A DNA stretch of 64,000 nucleotides from Endomychus coccineus (GCA_958510875.1 OY294067.1:29934912-29998911); one strand, 5' to 3'; shown: positions 47,340 to 59,400, counted from the first letter of the stretch. Program-made: numbers and translations. Notes: a model not told the origin generated them from the letters alone.

Positions 47340-47509
47340 TTTTCAATTTGTAGTTCATTATTGTTTTACAACTGAAATAGATAGCTATGATATTTTTAGG
47401 TTATTGATGATGTCAGTGTGACAGTGACATAATTATTTCAAACGTTAAGTAAGACACACGTTTTAGATTCCACAACCACCCTTGACCAGGATAATTTTTG
47501 ATATCCCGG
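47340..47509 (-). mobile_element. Lone family E end
   Basis: Inverted copy of the first ~170 bp of family E (ends ATATCCCGG at 47509 followed by TA). It adjoins the right arm of the long inverted repeat. Confidence 0.8.
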
Positions 47510-47899
47510 TATATTACACGCTTTATGGGATCAGTATGAGAGGAACATCTTCCGTTTGTATGCCTAACTTATTCTTTGCATAATTTTGTTTGACACGAAA
47601 TTATTTGTTCAATTTTCTCGTAAATTTTTTCTCTTTACATGACTGGAAATTACTGGTGGCTCAAATCGAGTTGACACCCAGTTTTTATTCTGTTTTGTCA
47701 TAATGTGAATTATTTGAGAGTGCTCACTGAGAAATTGGATAATTTTAATCATTGAAGGAAGAACATCCGGTTCTTGAAGTCATAACTTGCATCACCTATT
47801 TCGTATGATATGTTTCGAATTCAAGAAGATAAAACCTCGGGTTCATCAGCTGTCGTTTCCCTGCATCTGGTGTTATCTTGGAAAATCCAGATTTGTCTT

Positions 47900-48540
47900 A
47901 GCAGCAGTTAACGCGTTAAAATTTATATTATTGAGCCATTACCTTCAAATACTTCAATAAAATTCAAAAGTTTCATTTATCATTCTACAGTAATTAATAA
48001 ATTCCATAGTTTGTTTTCTAAATTTGCAATACAACCAGTTTATAGATGTAAGAACAAGCTAAACACCGTTTAGGCAACGCCTTTTATAAAGTTTTCGATT
48101 TCGACAAATCCGGGATTTACAAAATCAATTGTGAGTCGTGTTCAAAATGCTATTTGGGTCAAACTAGAAGAAACATTTTAACTCGTTATAAGGAACATTT
48201 TCCTCATATAATGGTGAAAAATCAGCGGTAGGCGATCCCATTTTGAATACAGGACACATCATTTACCAAGAAAGGTAATCACTTGCAAAACACAGAACAG
48301 ACAAATATCTAGGTCATTTAGAAGGGATGAAAATGTACAGACGAAAAAGCAATTTATTAAATTCCGATTTATCTCCAGCTGAGGGTAACCCTTTGTTTTC
48401 ATTATTATCCTCAAAAAGTATTTGAACAGGCACATTTTGGTTTATAATTTAGTTTACTCTGATGATGGCTTCTTGATAGCCGAAAGGTCCTCAGAACTTT
48501 AATAGTATTTTTAGTGGATAAAGGTGATTATTTCTCATCA
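47900..48540 (+). mobile_element. Penelope-like element: linker, GIY-YIG start, 3' end
   Basis: 47900-48080 is decayed linker sequence closely matching 60790-60970. A frame then gives DFDKSGIYKINCESCSKCYL and GQTRRNILTRYKEHF, the GIY and YIG strands, the PLE Cys pair and the catalytic Arg helix. It stops soon after and most of the rest of the domain is deleted. The NSDLSPA-like tail and AACAGGCACATTTTGG lead into a hammerhead motif at 48451-48498 and the 3' end. Confidence 0.82.
48451..48498 (+). ncRNA. Hammerhead ribozyme motif in a PLE 3' end, core complete
   Basis: CUGAUGA (48459-48465), extra U, GGCU-(7 nt)-AGCC helix II, GAAA, G-GUC-C helix III, CUC cleavage triplet (H17 = C). Helix I pairs AGUU with AACU and CU with AG around a two-base UA bulge. 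All core bases present. A related but different sequence family from 15645-15686. Confidence 0.65.
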
Positions 48541-49735
48541 GTAATGTTATAATATATCCACAGTGTGAAAATTTATAAATATATATACACATTATAGAAT
48601 ATATTGAAGACATAAAATATAAATTGGTTTCCTAATGGTCGTTATATTGGAATACATACATATTCCTTGTTCCAATTATATTACGTAGCGATGTAAGATC
48701 TTAGCCAAACAGCCCCTAATAAACATCCATTTCCGGTCTGTCTGTGAACGCAAAGGCTAAGTAAACTGATGAATATAACTAAGTTCGAAATAATTACGCC
48801 ACCAGCTGTTCTCCCATTGCACGAAAACTGAATGTGATTATCGATAAACACTAAATCAATAGGCGTAAAGCAGAAGCTTTAATTGATGTTTACTGGTAGC
48901 TTTGTTGACCCACGTAAGAATGAAGTTACTAAAAGAAAATACAAACAGACTAGAACATTCGTTTAACTTGATCTGCTTTTTCTCTTGTCTTCGCTATTGT
49001 ACCCAAATACATACAATCAGAGATGATAATCTGTTTACTTTATATTCATTTTTGGTTCAACCTCAAAGATGAACTAATAACAACAATGTGAGTATATCTC
49101 TACATGTAAATTCGGCGTTAAGATGAAGTAAATTCATTTCTTAAAAATCTGTATTATAACGAAATAAAACACTAATTTGAATTTAAACGAACTGCAACTG
49201 CAACTGTTTAGTCACACAGAGACATTTTCGAAGCGGGTTATAATGCAGTAAATGAAATATATCTCCTCTAAACTCCTAGTCAGTGAACGGATTCACTTGA
49301 AACCTCTTTGCAATGGGGTACGGGATATGCAATGATGGAATCTACCACGATTTGAAGGATGAAAATTGTGTATTAATTGTTAACGATTTAATCCACAAAT
49401 TAATGGACTCGCTTATTTTAAAAATTATATCCACATTTGATCTTGTCTTGGTCTGTTCATCATTTCGAATAGTAGAAGTACAGGTTGGTCCGTTCATCTT
49501 GGAACACTACCTCATCCCATAAAATATATAAGGTAGAGAAAAAAATTTCGTATAGAAGTTTCTTAGTTTCATTTATATTTTTACAATTATTTACTTCTGC
49601 ACATACAAGATACTTTATTTTCCGTGGACACGTTTCAACTTTGTTAATTTAAATGAGACACCATATATCTAGCTTTTCTAAAATCTACGAATATGTTATC
49701 TATTGACAATAAAATACATTTTTATCCACATATAA
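48541..49735. other. No recognisable gene; mariner-like end fragment
   Basis: The piece at 49500-49680 (CACTACCTCATCCCATAAA ... TTTTCCGTGGACACGT) is an inverted relative of 53873-54040, so both are ends of one unknown DNA element. The frame 49313-49522 is unrecognised. Confidence 0.5.
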
Positions 49736-49737
49736 AA

Positions 49738-51002
49738 TTATAAATCTTGCCCAACATGGATTTACAAAAAACATATCAGTTGATACAGCTCTCTGTGATT
49801 TTCTATTGGATGTAACTGTTTCTATTGATAAAAAGCTGATTGATTTAGGGAATACTCGTTGATTTCAGTAAAGCTCTCGATTGTGTTGACCAAACTTCTT
49901 CTCTATAAAATGTATAGATATGGTATTCGTGGTAAAGCCAACCATCTTTTTAGATCGTATCTGAGTAGACGTTCACAATACGTTAAATTACCCAACGGGG
50001 CTATAAGCGGAAAGCAAAAATTGTATAAAGGAGTACCGCAAGGCTCGATCTTAGCACCAATTTTATTTATTATCTATACAAACGATCTTTTCTTATTCAT
50101 TATGTCTATAGATATTGATATCGCAATTGCCAGTTATACTGACGACAACTTCGCAATGAAATCTGAAAATATAGAAGATGCAAAACATGAAGCTAGCATA
50201 TTTCTAGATGATATTTCATTATGGTCAACTAAAAATAAATTATATTCAAATAAAGATGAGACAAAAATAGTCCATTTTTGATCAGTCAATATCAACATGG
50301 AATATATCGTACACTACAGAGATGTTGGGCGGAATGTTGGACGGCCACCTGGGATGAACATATTGATTCACTTTGAAAAAGGCTAAGAATATGATGTTAC
50401 TCTTCAAGATCTTTGGTAGGTACCTGCAGTCAGAACATTTGATTAACCGTCTATCATGCTAACTTTCATTCTGTAATGAGACACAATATTATAAATTGGG
50501 GTTCCTGTTCTTACTCTAATAGGAAATTTATACTTCAGAAGTATGCAATACTTATTCTGTGTGGTATCCTGTAGATCTTATTTCAAAAAATTTGACATAT
50601 CAACTGTTTTTACGACCTATGTATATGAATTGTGTTGTTTTATTCATAACAATCAAACATTATTTTCTAGGAATTGTGTAGTTCATGATTATGACACACG
50701 CAATAAGTTCAATTTCATTCCTGATCAGCATACAACTGCCTTATATAAAAAAAATGGTTGTAAATACTATATAAGTCTTCCATATTATATAATAGAGCTA
50801 AAGAAATTTTATTAATTAAAAAAACATTTGAAAAACTATTTATTGGACGAAAACTCCTATTATTATGCTGATGAATTCCTTTTGTGATTGTAAATTAAAT
50901 TTTGTATTTCATTTTCATTCTGTCGTGATACATTTGCCAACTACTATGTACAATTTTGCAATTCCATTAGTTGTTTGTAAATAAACTTCTATTCTATTCT
51001 AT
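49738..51002 (+). pseudogene. CR1/Jockey-like LINE, RT to 3' tail, in receptor intron 2
   Basis: Fragments in order: LAQHGFTKNISVDTALCDFL (motif 0/1), VDFSKALDCVDQ (motif A, first Asp), then an open frame of 140 codons with KGVPQGSILAPILFIIYTND (motif B) and ASYTDDNFAMKS (motif C, YTDD). Thumb blocks such as NIINWGSCSYSNRKFILQKY and HDYDTRNKFNFIPDQHTT follow. The 3' end is AAACTTCTATTCTATTCTA. Stops and frameshifts split it. Same strand as the receptor gene. Confidence 0.82.
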
Positions 51003-51639
51003 ATATTATTGCATATTTTGATTCTACGCAAAATTCTAGACGCATTTCATATATAATGTTTTATGCCTAAGTCTAACCGTTTTTGACGCATTTTAAATTT
51101 TATGTCAAAATAACATTTTTCTATTGCAAAAATGCTATAGCCTTACTATATGGCTCTTAAGATTGAATAATTAAAAAAATTTTTCGGCATATATCATCTT
51201 TTTTACCTATTTTTCTTTTTGAAATCCAGTTTATTCGCTTCGTTAATAATGTTTACCACAGACGAAAAAATTTACACTTCAGAAAGTTGGAAATCAAACA
51301 ATGAAAATCCGACCCTGACTCTTAGGGATTATATATCTAAATTTCCATCGATGTGACGCCCACAAAAACAGATCTTCGATAGCATTTACTAGCAATTTAG
51401 AATAAATGAAACCTTGAAGAAAGAGAAAATAAGACGTAGTCATGTTTTGACTGATGAATAGGAACTCAATATTTTGTTGCATTTTGAAGAGACTCCAGAA
51501 ACTTCAACCCAGGATGCATATCTAGATCTAGACGTCAGAAGAACAACACTTCAAACGTGTCTTCAAATAAACAATTTTAATTTTTATTAATATTGTCCAG
51601 TACAAACATTATAACAACGTGATGATAACACCAGGTTTG

Positions 51640-52095
51640 ATTTTTCCTATATTCTTATGGAGAGACACTCTTTAAAAAATTATATTTTCTAATATTATTT
51701 GGACCGATGTGTCTGTGATGTGCCTGCAAGAGATCGAATAAATCTAATTTGGCAGGATGGTTGGTGCTCCCTAACAAAGAAGTCAAGAAATTACCAATTA
51801 TTTGTATGCACAATATAGTGAGTGCATTGGAGAAAATGATGATTATTCCTGACCTCCGAGGAGCCCCGACTTAACCCCTAGATTTTTTTCTATGGCGTAT
51901 ACTCAAAGATCTAGTATATGAACACAAACCATCAACTGCGCAGGAAGTTAAACGTTGGATTTGAGAAGGTATTCACTGCCTAAATGAAACTGAATATGTT
52001 AGAAATGCCGTTATGTATTTAGAAACTCTTTATACCATTTGTATTGCTCAAAATGGAGGGAATATAGAACACTTGATGCAATAATTAGTATACCT
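51640..52095 (+). pseudogene. Mariner-like transposase C-terminal relic
   Basis: After decayed sequence the frame gives DLRGAPT, stop, PLDFFLWRILKDLVYEHKPS and NGGNIEHLMQ. In the family the motif is SPDLTPLDFFLWG with the last catalytic acid; here it is broken by a stop. Ends in the usual CIxxNGGxIEHLM C-terminus. Confidence 0.72.
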
Positions 52096-52099
52096 TGTC

Positions 52100-52848
52100 T
52101 TAAATTAAGTTATTAGTGTAATACGTTCTTTAATAAAGTATTCACCGAGGATAAACGTGAATAAATCCGAAACGGTGCATCGCAGATATTGTTATATATT
52201 TTTGAAATCGTCGTTGAATACTACTCAGATCTGACATAATGCAGGGGGTTGAGAAAAATATCTGCAAGTAGAATTTGACAACACTATGTAATTAAATGAA
52301 ATAAATTAAAGGGTCGAATTATCCCAATTAACTTTTGAATTTAACTTTCAGCTTCATCTCTTATATTATCTGTGATAAGTTAAACGGCCCATAATTTAAG
52401 CGAGCATGATTATCAAAAGGCAACAATTAGTGTACATTCTGTAGTACTGATTGTTTTTTAAACGCCGCCATGGACAACTTAAGAACCATATAGCAGACTA
52501 TAGCATTTCTGCAATAGAAAAATGTTATATTGCCAATATTTCGAATACTACAAAATTTTGGGATAAACAATTTCACACAAATTCTCATTTTTAACGCTAA
52601 ATAAGTTAAAATTATGAAATTTCTATTTAATAAGATTGATTTTTGGCAGTTTTCTCAATTTTATTTTTAATCTTATTAACAGTTTTCAAAATATTATAAA
52701 AATCTATTGAAGTAGGTCCTCTTCAACGAAGCAATCAATCCAAATTAAATCTCCTTATATCCTTACAGGAAAAATTGATAATTATTTTAGGGTCTGCAAA
52801 CGTCATTTTTAATATGTCGAAAACGGTAGACTTAGACATTGGACATTA
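52100..52848. other. No recognisable gene
   Basis: AT-rich intron sequence. Confidence 0.5.
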
Positions 52849-52850
52849 TA

Positions 52851-53819
52851 CCGGGATATCAAAAATTATCTTGGTCAAGGGTGGTTGTGGAATCTAAAAC
52901 GTGTGTCTTTACTTTACGTTTGAAATAATTATGTCATAATTTATTTGAAGTTTCTAAAAGTGCGAAATTTCGCAATTTTATACGAATATTGTAACACTCA
53001 GAACTCTTTAGCGCTTTGGACTCCGGGATTTTCACGTTGCCTATCGGAATTAGAAGGTTCGAATTATCTAAAAACATAATTGCATGAACGCCAGACGTCC
53101 TATGTAATTAGCTACGAACGAAATCATTTTGACATATGCCTCGAGGAGCTCGCTGCGCGTGAGTTAGAGTTTATACATTTTACCTCGGTCTTGTTAATTT
53201 GGGGCCGTTTCGTGCCCTGTGCGGGCGGCGCCAGTTGTAATAAAGTGTTTTCGGCTATGGGCCGCTAGCTTTTACCCGCTTCGTGTATATTTTAGTGACG
53301 AGAAAATTCCCTTTGGTACGTCGCACGTTAGACGAGCGTAGCTGAGATCTGAGAATAGCTCAAACTGTTTTAATTAAATTTTCCTATTTAATGGACATTT
53401 ATCGAAAAAAGAAGGGCCGTCGGGCACGGTCCGATACTAAATCTAACTACATGGAGCGAAAAAGGCACGCGAAAAGTCGTCGTAAAGCCGTATTAGGTAC
53501 AACCAGTTTGCACTTTTCTAACTCGCATGCTACGGGCTTCTCACGTGAACGTCATTCGATTTACGGAAAATTAACTATTTCAAAACAGTTTTTGACCCGG
53601 ATTGTGGCTATCACGACCTCTGAAAAGGTTCAAAGTTCACATAATTATTTCATAATTTGTAGTTCATTATTGTTTTACAACTGAAATAAATAGGTATGAC
53701 ATTTGTAGGTTATTGATGATGTCAGTGTGACAGTGACATCATTATTTCAAACGTAAAGTAAAGACACACTTTTTAGATTCCACAACCACCCTTGATCAAG
53801 ATAATTTTTGATATCCCGG
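52851..53819. mobile_element. Family E element carrying unrelated GC-richer cargo
   Basis: Ends CCGGGATATCAAAAATTATC (left) and its complement (right), flanked by TA at 52849-52850 and 53820-53821. The right end matches 180 bp of the family E terminus, the left end about 90 bp. Both come from the same element end. Between about 52960 and 53635 lies sequence absent from the other E copies and clearly richer in G and C than the intron. It has no E transposase, so this is a passively mobilised, Pack-MITE-like copy. Confidence 0.8.
53391..53684 (+). CDS. Unrecognised basic ORF in the E-element cargo
   Basis: 97 codons, starting MDIYRKKKGRRARSDTKSNY and continuing MERKRHAKSRRKAVLGTTSL. The first 50 residues are strongly basic with NLS-like clusters; the last 15 or so run into the E terminal repeat, so the natural 3' end is missing. 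The GC-richer 53130-53380 upstream could be a captured promoter and leader (AATAAAG at 53240 argues caution). A preceding frame (53080-53268) overlaps none of it. I do not know the parent gene. It could be the first exon of a host gene or of another mobile element. Expression is unproven. Confidence 0.35.
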   Translation: MDIYRKKKGRRARSDTKSNYMERKRHAKSRRKAVLGTTSLHFSNSHATGFSRERHSIYGKLTISKQFLTRIVAITTSEKVQSSHNYFIICSSLLFYN

Positions 53820-53872
53820 TACATGAAATGTGTCCAAAATTTTGCGTAAAATCAAAATATGCAACAATATGT

Positions 53873-54150
53873 AGGGTGTCCCATTCAAATCAGGAAAATT
53901 GACGTGCGTCCACGGAAAATAGAGTACCATGTATCTTCAGAAAGAAAAAAATATAAATGAATCTTAGAAACTTCTTTCTCTACCTTGTATAATTTATGAG
54001 ATAAGGTGGTAGTGTCCCGAAATAAACGGGCCACCCAGTACATAGTGTAAGGGAAGTATTGTAATCGGGCAAAAAAAATTACGGATTTTGGCGCATATAT
54101 CCGTTCTGAGCATTTCTGAATCGATCTAGACTATTTTTCACAGGTGTGTC
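53873..54150. repeat. Mariner-like end fragment and repeat C
   Basis: 53873-54040 (AGGGTGTCCCATTCAAATCA ... GGTGGTAGTGTCCCG) is an inverted relative of 49500-49680. 54060-54145 (ATTGTAATCGGGCAAA ... CGATCTAGACT) repeats 14063-14165. Confidence 0.6.
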
Positions 54151-54651
54151 TGTGTGTGCGTAACTCACTGTAGAGACGATTGCGTCATTCCTGTTGGTCG
54201 TATAGATTTGTAATTTTGCATCTTTAAAGTGGTAAAATAAAAAAAATTGTTTTGGGGCGGTAAAGACGAAATTGTAATAGATATTTTATGTGTTATTGTG
54301 ACCAATTTCTAAGAATTTAGATATAATATAATAATATCATTATGTTTGAATCCATCTTCCATAGAAAAGGCAAAATACTCCAGGCTTATGCAAAATCACG
54401 ACTAATTTTTCACTTGACTATTGTCGCTTTAAATATATTGTTCCAAATAGCTAAAATGTACTGTTTAATTAGAAGACCTTTACATGTCACCATACCAGTA
54501 AGATAACGTAATGACACTGTACAGTGTTGCCAACTATAGCATTGGTCCGGGCTAGTATAGAGTCGGCTGTGTCTTAGTATTCGGAAAGAAACCGTTCACA
54601 GTCACTTACTTATAAAACCAACACATACTATAGAAATGTTTTTCTTTCTAG

Positions 54652-54930
54652 AGGTGCCTGGGGTATAAGTTTAATATTATGGCCACCTTGGATATATAGT
54701 TGGCCTTATTTGGAGGGGCAACGGACCGTACCTGACAACGCATGTTATATTCAGTTCATCGAAACAAATCATTATATCACATTCGGCACGGCGATAGCAG
54801 CTTTCTACGTGCCGGTCACCGTCATGTGTATCCTCTATTGGCGCATATGGCGAGAAACTGAGAAGAGACAAAAAGACTTACCTAACCTGCAGGCGGGGAA
54901 AAAGGATAGTAGTAAAAGGAGTAATTCAAG
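54652..54930 (+). CDS. mAChR-A: Muscarinic acetylcholine receptor (A-type), coding exon 3: TM4-TM5 and start of intracellular loop 3
   Basis: Acceptor TTTCTTTCTAG ends at 54651. The split codon GC+A gives Ala, joining MMIA to GAWGISLILWPPWIYSW (TM4, W4.50 and the ligand-pocket W4.57). Extracellular loop 2 has the disulfide Cys in DNACYIQF. TM5 follows as YITFGTAIAAFYVPVTVM with Thr5.39 and Thr5.42 of the pocket, then LYWRIWRETEKRQKDLPNLQ and a Ser/Lys-rich start of loop 3. The donor GTAAGA at 54931 is phase 2. Loop 3, TM6 and TM7 are not within the remaining 9 kb of the window, so another intron of more than 9 kb follows. Confidence 0.97.
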
Positions 54931-55955
54931 GTAAGACGCTAGAGTTGCTGCAAGAGTTATTGCATGTAGTTTTCTCGTTAATATTTCACTGGGAAAGTTA
55001 CACGAAGGTTCTGAACCTTGCGTCTACATTGTTCTTATTTCCTCGATAGCGGAATAACAAATCGTACTATTGTATTTCACTTAACATTCCTATGACATAC
55101 GTTAACTTATTGTTCATTGAATTTTGAATGAAAGTGTACAGGGTGATTCATTGGATATTGACACCCCCCTAAAACCTTTATCTTTATAGATACGAGAAGA
55201 ATTGTGATGATCAAAGCTGTGTATTTTTATGTTAGCTATATTTTGGTAACGAGGACTGAAACAAACAGATATTGGAAATCATAAAAAATACAACTTGGGT
55301 TTTTCTTAATAGAATATCCTGTATATTTTCACATATTTTGAACGATCTCTTTTTGCTGATTTCAAAAGTACATAATACGTTAATATTTGCTCTAACGGTT
55401 GAAGCAGAAATGAGAATTTCTGCGAAGCATCAATCTAAAGATCATGGGTTGCCAAGAAATTTAAATAATATGTAGGTAAAATTTTTATTATTTCTTAACA
55501 ACAAAATAACGTTTATGGAAAACGATATTCTAAAACTACAATAATTGCTAAATGTCACCGCCGCCTTGCTCAATAAGTTTATTGATATTTGTCAGTTAGC
55601 TTGCTATTGATTGTATCAACGATAATATTTAGCTTTTCAGTATTATTTAGCTTTGTTTGCATTCAAATCTACTAGAATATTGGATCCCCATTTCAAAATC
55701 TTTGCCTAATCTCCATTAATTGCGTCAACCTGTCTCAGTCTCGCTCCTCTGATTTCATTGGATGGTATAGGATGGTTCTAGATGAGAAAGCGGTATGAAG
55801 TGTATCATCATCTGTAAAGCGTGGACGGACATACTTGTATCCTTATACTCTTGTGATAGAAGGGGAGACCGTGCGAGTGAGAGCGCACTACGGGCACACT
55901 ACATGCGCGAGAAGGACAGAATGTCCGACTAGTTAACAGCGCTTTCCTATGCTTA
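54931..55955. other. Start of receptor intron 3; no further exon
   Basis: AT-rich. A CAGGGTGATTC-type mariner-like end near 55139 and short frames only. No TM6/TM7 exon seen here or further to 64000. Confidence 0.6.
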
Positions 55956-55959
55956 ACAC

Positions 55960-56620
55960 ACTACTTGTCTACTTTATATATAGACCTCTTTGTTATACGG
56001 AGTTGAAACATAGTTGGTGCCAAGACAGGTTCCTGTGGAACACCAGCGTATATAGCCATTGTATCGGAGTGAACTATCTGAGAGAAAAGTCGATATTAAG
56101 CGACAAAGTTGAGGCGGCAAACCAAATGACGGAAGTTTTCCAAGAAGGTTTTGCTGCCAGACTTGGGCAAATGCTTTGGAGATATCCAAAGCTACAGCTA
56201 GAGATTTCTGCAATACATGTGTTACGTACGCAAGTATATCTCTTGTTGGTTCATGCTGATGAAAGCCATATTGCCTGTCATTCACAATTTTGGAGCAAGT
56301 TCAATAATTCAACAGTATTTTCAGTGGATATTTCTACTTATTAACCTATGGACACTAGCTTCTATTACAAATGAAATATTTTTATTATATATGGAATTAT
56401 GATGAAAACTTCAAATACAAATAATAACTTTAATTAAAATTTTTTTTTCTATTGCCTTCTCCGTCACTTTAGAGATCACAGATAATAGTGCAATGGGTCT
56501 ATAATTATTTGAAAGGGTCTTTTTTTTCCTTTCTGGAATTGGTTGGACTCTAGCTGTCTTCCAGCTGGAAGGAAACACATAATCGTGCCATACGTTCCAA
56601 TCCTGAAATTTTCTTTTCTT
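55960..56620 (-). pseudogene. Jockey-like LINE reverse transcriptase remnant
   Basis: Reads leftward. 56620-56450 gives KTARVQPIPERKKR and a decayed YRPIALLS-like block. After an AT-rich interruption (56450-56290), an open frame gives DRQYGFHQHEPTRDILAYVT, AVALDISKAFAQVWQQNLLG (motif A; ALDISKAFD with the following D lost) and LPSFGLPPQLC, LSDSSLRYNG. In another frame AGVPQEPVLAPT (motif B) follows. A fragment of the same region is at 35384-35515. Confidence 0.82.
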
Positions 56621-56639
56621 TTCACCTATTCTGTGATGA

Positions 56640-58970
56640 AATAACTATCATGTGGAGGTGCCCCATCCTGTTATCAAAATAAATTATTATATTGAAAAAG
56701 TGGCAAATTCTCCAACTCTTCTTCAATTCCATTTTATAATAAATATAAATATGCATTTCCATTTAAACGGTTGTCGGCTTGTCTTTTCAATTGTTTTGGT
56801 CTGTCGGGGTAATCTGTATTTCCACAGTTTGTTCTAGTTATAAATTCCTGCCGTAACAAAGGTGATCCCATCTGTGATTACATTATTTAAAAAATCACCA
56901 TCTTTGTCCAGTCGTCGGAAAAAAATTAGTCGCTGGTCTTTGTGATCACCTATGAGATATTGGTGGGTGGTACTTACGTAACTAATATAAGTATGAATTT
57001 TCTATGATTCTGATCTATCTGATGATAGATAGTATTAAATGTAGATAATAGACAATATTTATGCTTATTCACCTTGAAAAATAATAATATATTCAGATTT
57101 TATCTCGTGCACATGTTCTTGATTTCCTTTTAGTCGATCTTGTGTCATTGTATAATTTCCCAACACATCAACACTTGTTTGTTCCTGCAAGGTACGGATC
57201 TCTCTGGATGGATTTCATGGCACGCCACTTGTAAGAAGCGAATATTTGAATTTTTCACGTTTCTCTATCTTACAGTAGACCATTCTAATGAATATTGTTC
57301 TCCACAATACAAATCCACATTCAAGCTATCATTAATTACTGAGACAATTTGGCATTTGTCTTCCATGGTAACTCATGATCTAATGATCTTCCACAAAAAT
57401 GCTCAATTCTGCATGAATCATTGTAGCAAATGTCAACATATCACACATTTTTGAAATCAGCAAAAAGAAATTTTTCACGATACGTGATAGCATACGGGAT
57501 ATTTCATTTTAAGAAATACAAGATTTTTTCCTTTAGATTCCGATTCCCATTTGCTTAATTTTTTCAAAAGAAGAAAGCGCGCGCGAGACTGAGAGGGGGA
57601 GAGGGTGAGAGAGAGAGAGAGATAGAGAGAGAGAGAGGGAGAATACTTTAGTATCCAAGGAATTACATCTCCAGATCTATCAAGCTGGAAATGTCAAATT
57701 TTGCACAAGGGCGTTCATCAAAAAGATTTTTTTTGAATTTAATATATCTTCAAGAGGAATTCTCTAAATTAAGGACTTCATGTTGTGTGTTTTTTTCATT
57801 CGGCTGATACTTCAATATCTTTACGGTGAATTGGAAAATTGACTTATCACGTCTTCTAATTTCTAATTACAAAAGAAAGTGTTCACTATTCAGTATTATG
57901 AAATTGTTGAAGACTAAATCTACACTTGCATTTTTGAACTTAACATTGTCAAATAATGTTTTCGGTGTACAATTTTTCTGTATTTCAATTAATGAAATTT
58001 GACCACTGACACATCCACTCCTTATTGGAAACTGGGGATTACAGCATAACTTTAATTTAAATCTTGGAACAATCAACGATTGTATCGATCAAAGTTCAGC
58101 ACCTTGATTTGTTGAGACATATGATCATTAACGTATTCAGAGGTGAAATTTCAATATCATTGACTAATATACTTGGAAGTTGAATTATTATTCCAATTTT
58201 CTTAAATTAAAATAATTTGGTTCTCCAAAATTTGTCTTTTCCCTTAAGAAAACACTTTTTTTCAAATAGTTATTATCCCGATGTATAAAATTTGAGTTAT
58301 CTCACTTCATAAAGGTCTTTTGAAAAGCAACAATTTATTTGTCTCCAGTTTCATGAAGGTAAGTTGTGTTAAGACGGATTCATTGGATGCACGAATTGTT
58401 TAAAGTTCATCTTAGAGACACATGTAGTTATAAATTTATTTTGCATTATACCCCAAAAAATAAAAAATATGTGACAAAAGTTAGCTTGCCTAGTACCTTC
58501 CATCCTAATGATGTGTTGCACTGAAGAATTTCCGTTGGACTATACTTACCACATATGACTCAAGCTCGAACAAACTTTCCCAAAGCATCCACCAAATTCT
58601 TTTCGATAGCTCTTCGTGTTGTCGGATCAGGTTCCAACAACTTCAAGTTTTGTATATGATCCAGGTAGCTTTTGGTGTAAATCAAATCAATGAGGTAAGG
58701 CTAGTGTAAACGTACCCATACCGGTAGTTATCGACCAAAAGAAGTGGTATTCCATGATTAATGGTGCTAGCTCAAATGCAGAGATATTACTAGGGACAAA
58801 ACTGAATAAAGGCAGCAGAATATTCAATAACCTGGTATACCTGTACATAACATGCCTGGCTGGAATAATGAGCAGCACACTTTCATGTAGCACCAGAGAT
58901 ACTGTTGAGACTTTAACCTCTCATCTAAGCTGTAAAGGGCAAAAGTATGAGAATTTATAGGCTGCAGACT
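56640..58970. other. No recognisable gene; GA-rich microsatellite
   Basis: 57574-57642 is a CG- then GA-rich simple repeat (GAGAGAGAGAGAGATAGAG). Frames at 57140-57454, 57867-58076 and 58687-58960 have no recognisable domains. Confidence 0.5.
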
Positions 58971-58974
58971 TTTT

Positions 58975-59400
58975 TTATACTTTGACTAAACGAGCGGTGA
59001 ACCTGATGGCACTTATTCGATTAATAGTGCTTTGCAACATTCCAGTTTCTACAGCAATTTCTCGAAAACTCATTTCTGGATTCTCTTCTAGCTTCAAACG
59101 GACTTCTAGTTCTTCATCATCACGTATTCTTCGACCAAACAATAATACTCTTTTTGTGTAGGTGACGTCACCAGTACCTTCAAATCGGTCTTTACTTTTT
59201 GAAAAGCGGCAGTTTGCGGTATACGTGTTTCTGGATATTTCTGCTGGTAAATTCTTCTTGCCAATAAGGTATTTTTATCAGTTCTTGTCGCGTGAAATTC
59301 TTTTCGAAAAATAGTATTCTTGCATAAATTTGAATGTATTTCAGAAGTGACAGGTTGCAAAGTCGAGTGTAAACCACTTGACTTGTGCATTGTTTTCAGT
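58975..59400 (-). pseudogene. DUF4817-type transposase N-terminal fragment with paired HTH
   Basis: Minus strand: EFHATRTDKNTLLARRIYQQ and KYPETRIPQTAAFQKVKTDL, then after a frameshift near 59160 GRRIRDDEELEVRLKLEENP, EMSFREIAVETGMLQSTINR and IRFTARLVK. This is the HTH_DUF4817 domain followed by the second HTH of mariner-like transposases. No catalytic domain follows. An ACCCTGTA-type terminus at about 59607-59614 may be its end. Confidence 0.72.

Larger units (their letters stand above)
45588..54651 (+). other. Receptor intron 2, filled with mobile elements
   Basis: 9064 bp, GTAAGT...TTTCTTTCTAG. It holds a hAT-like end, the nested family E palindrome, PLE and LINE copies, a transposase relic, the E element with unknown cargo, and mariner-like end fragments. 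Confidence 0.88.

Noticed and set aside
57574..57642. GA-rich tract as a GAGA-factor regulatory site
   Set aside because: It looks like a simple microsatellite and no gene lies nearby.
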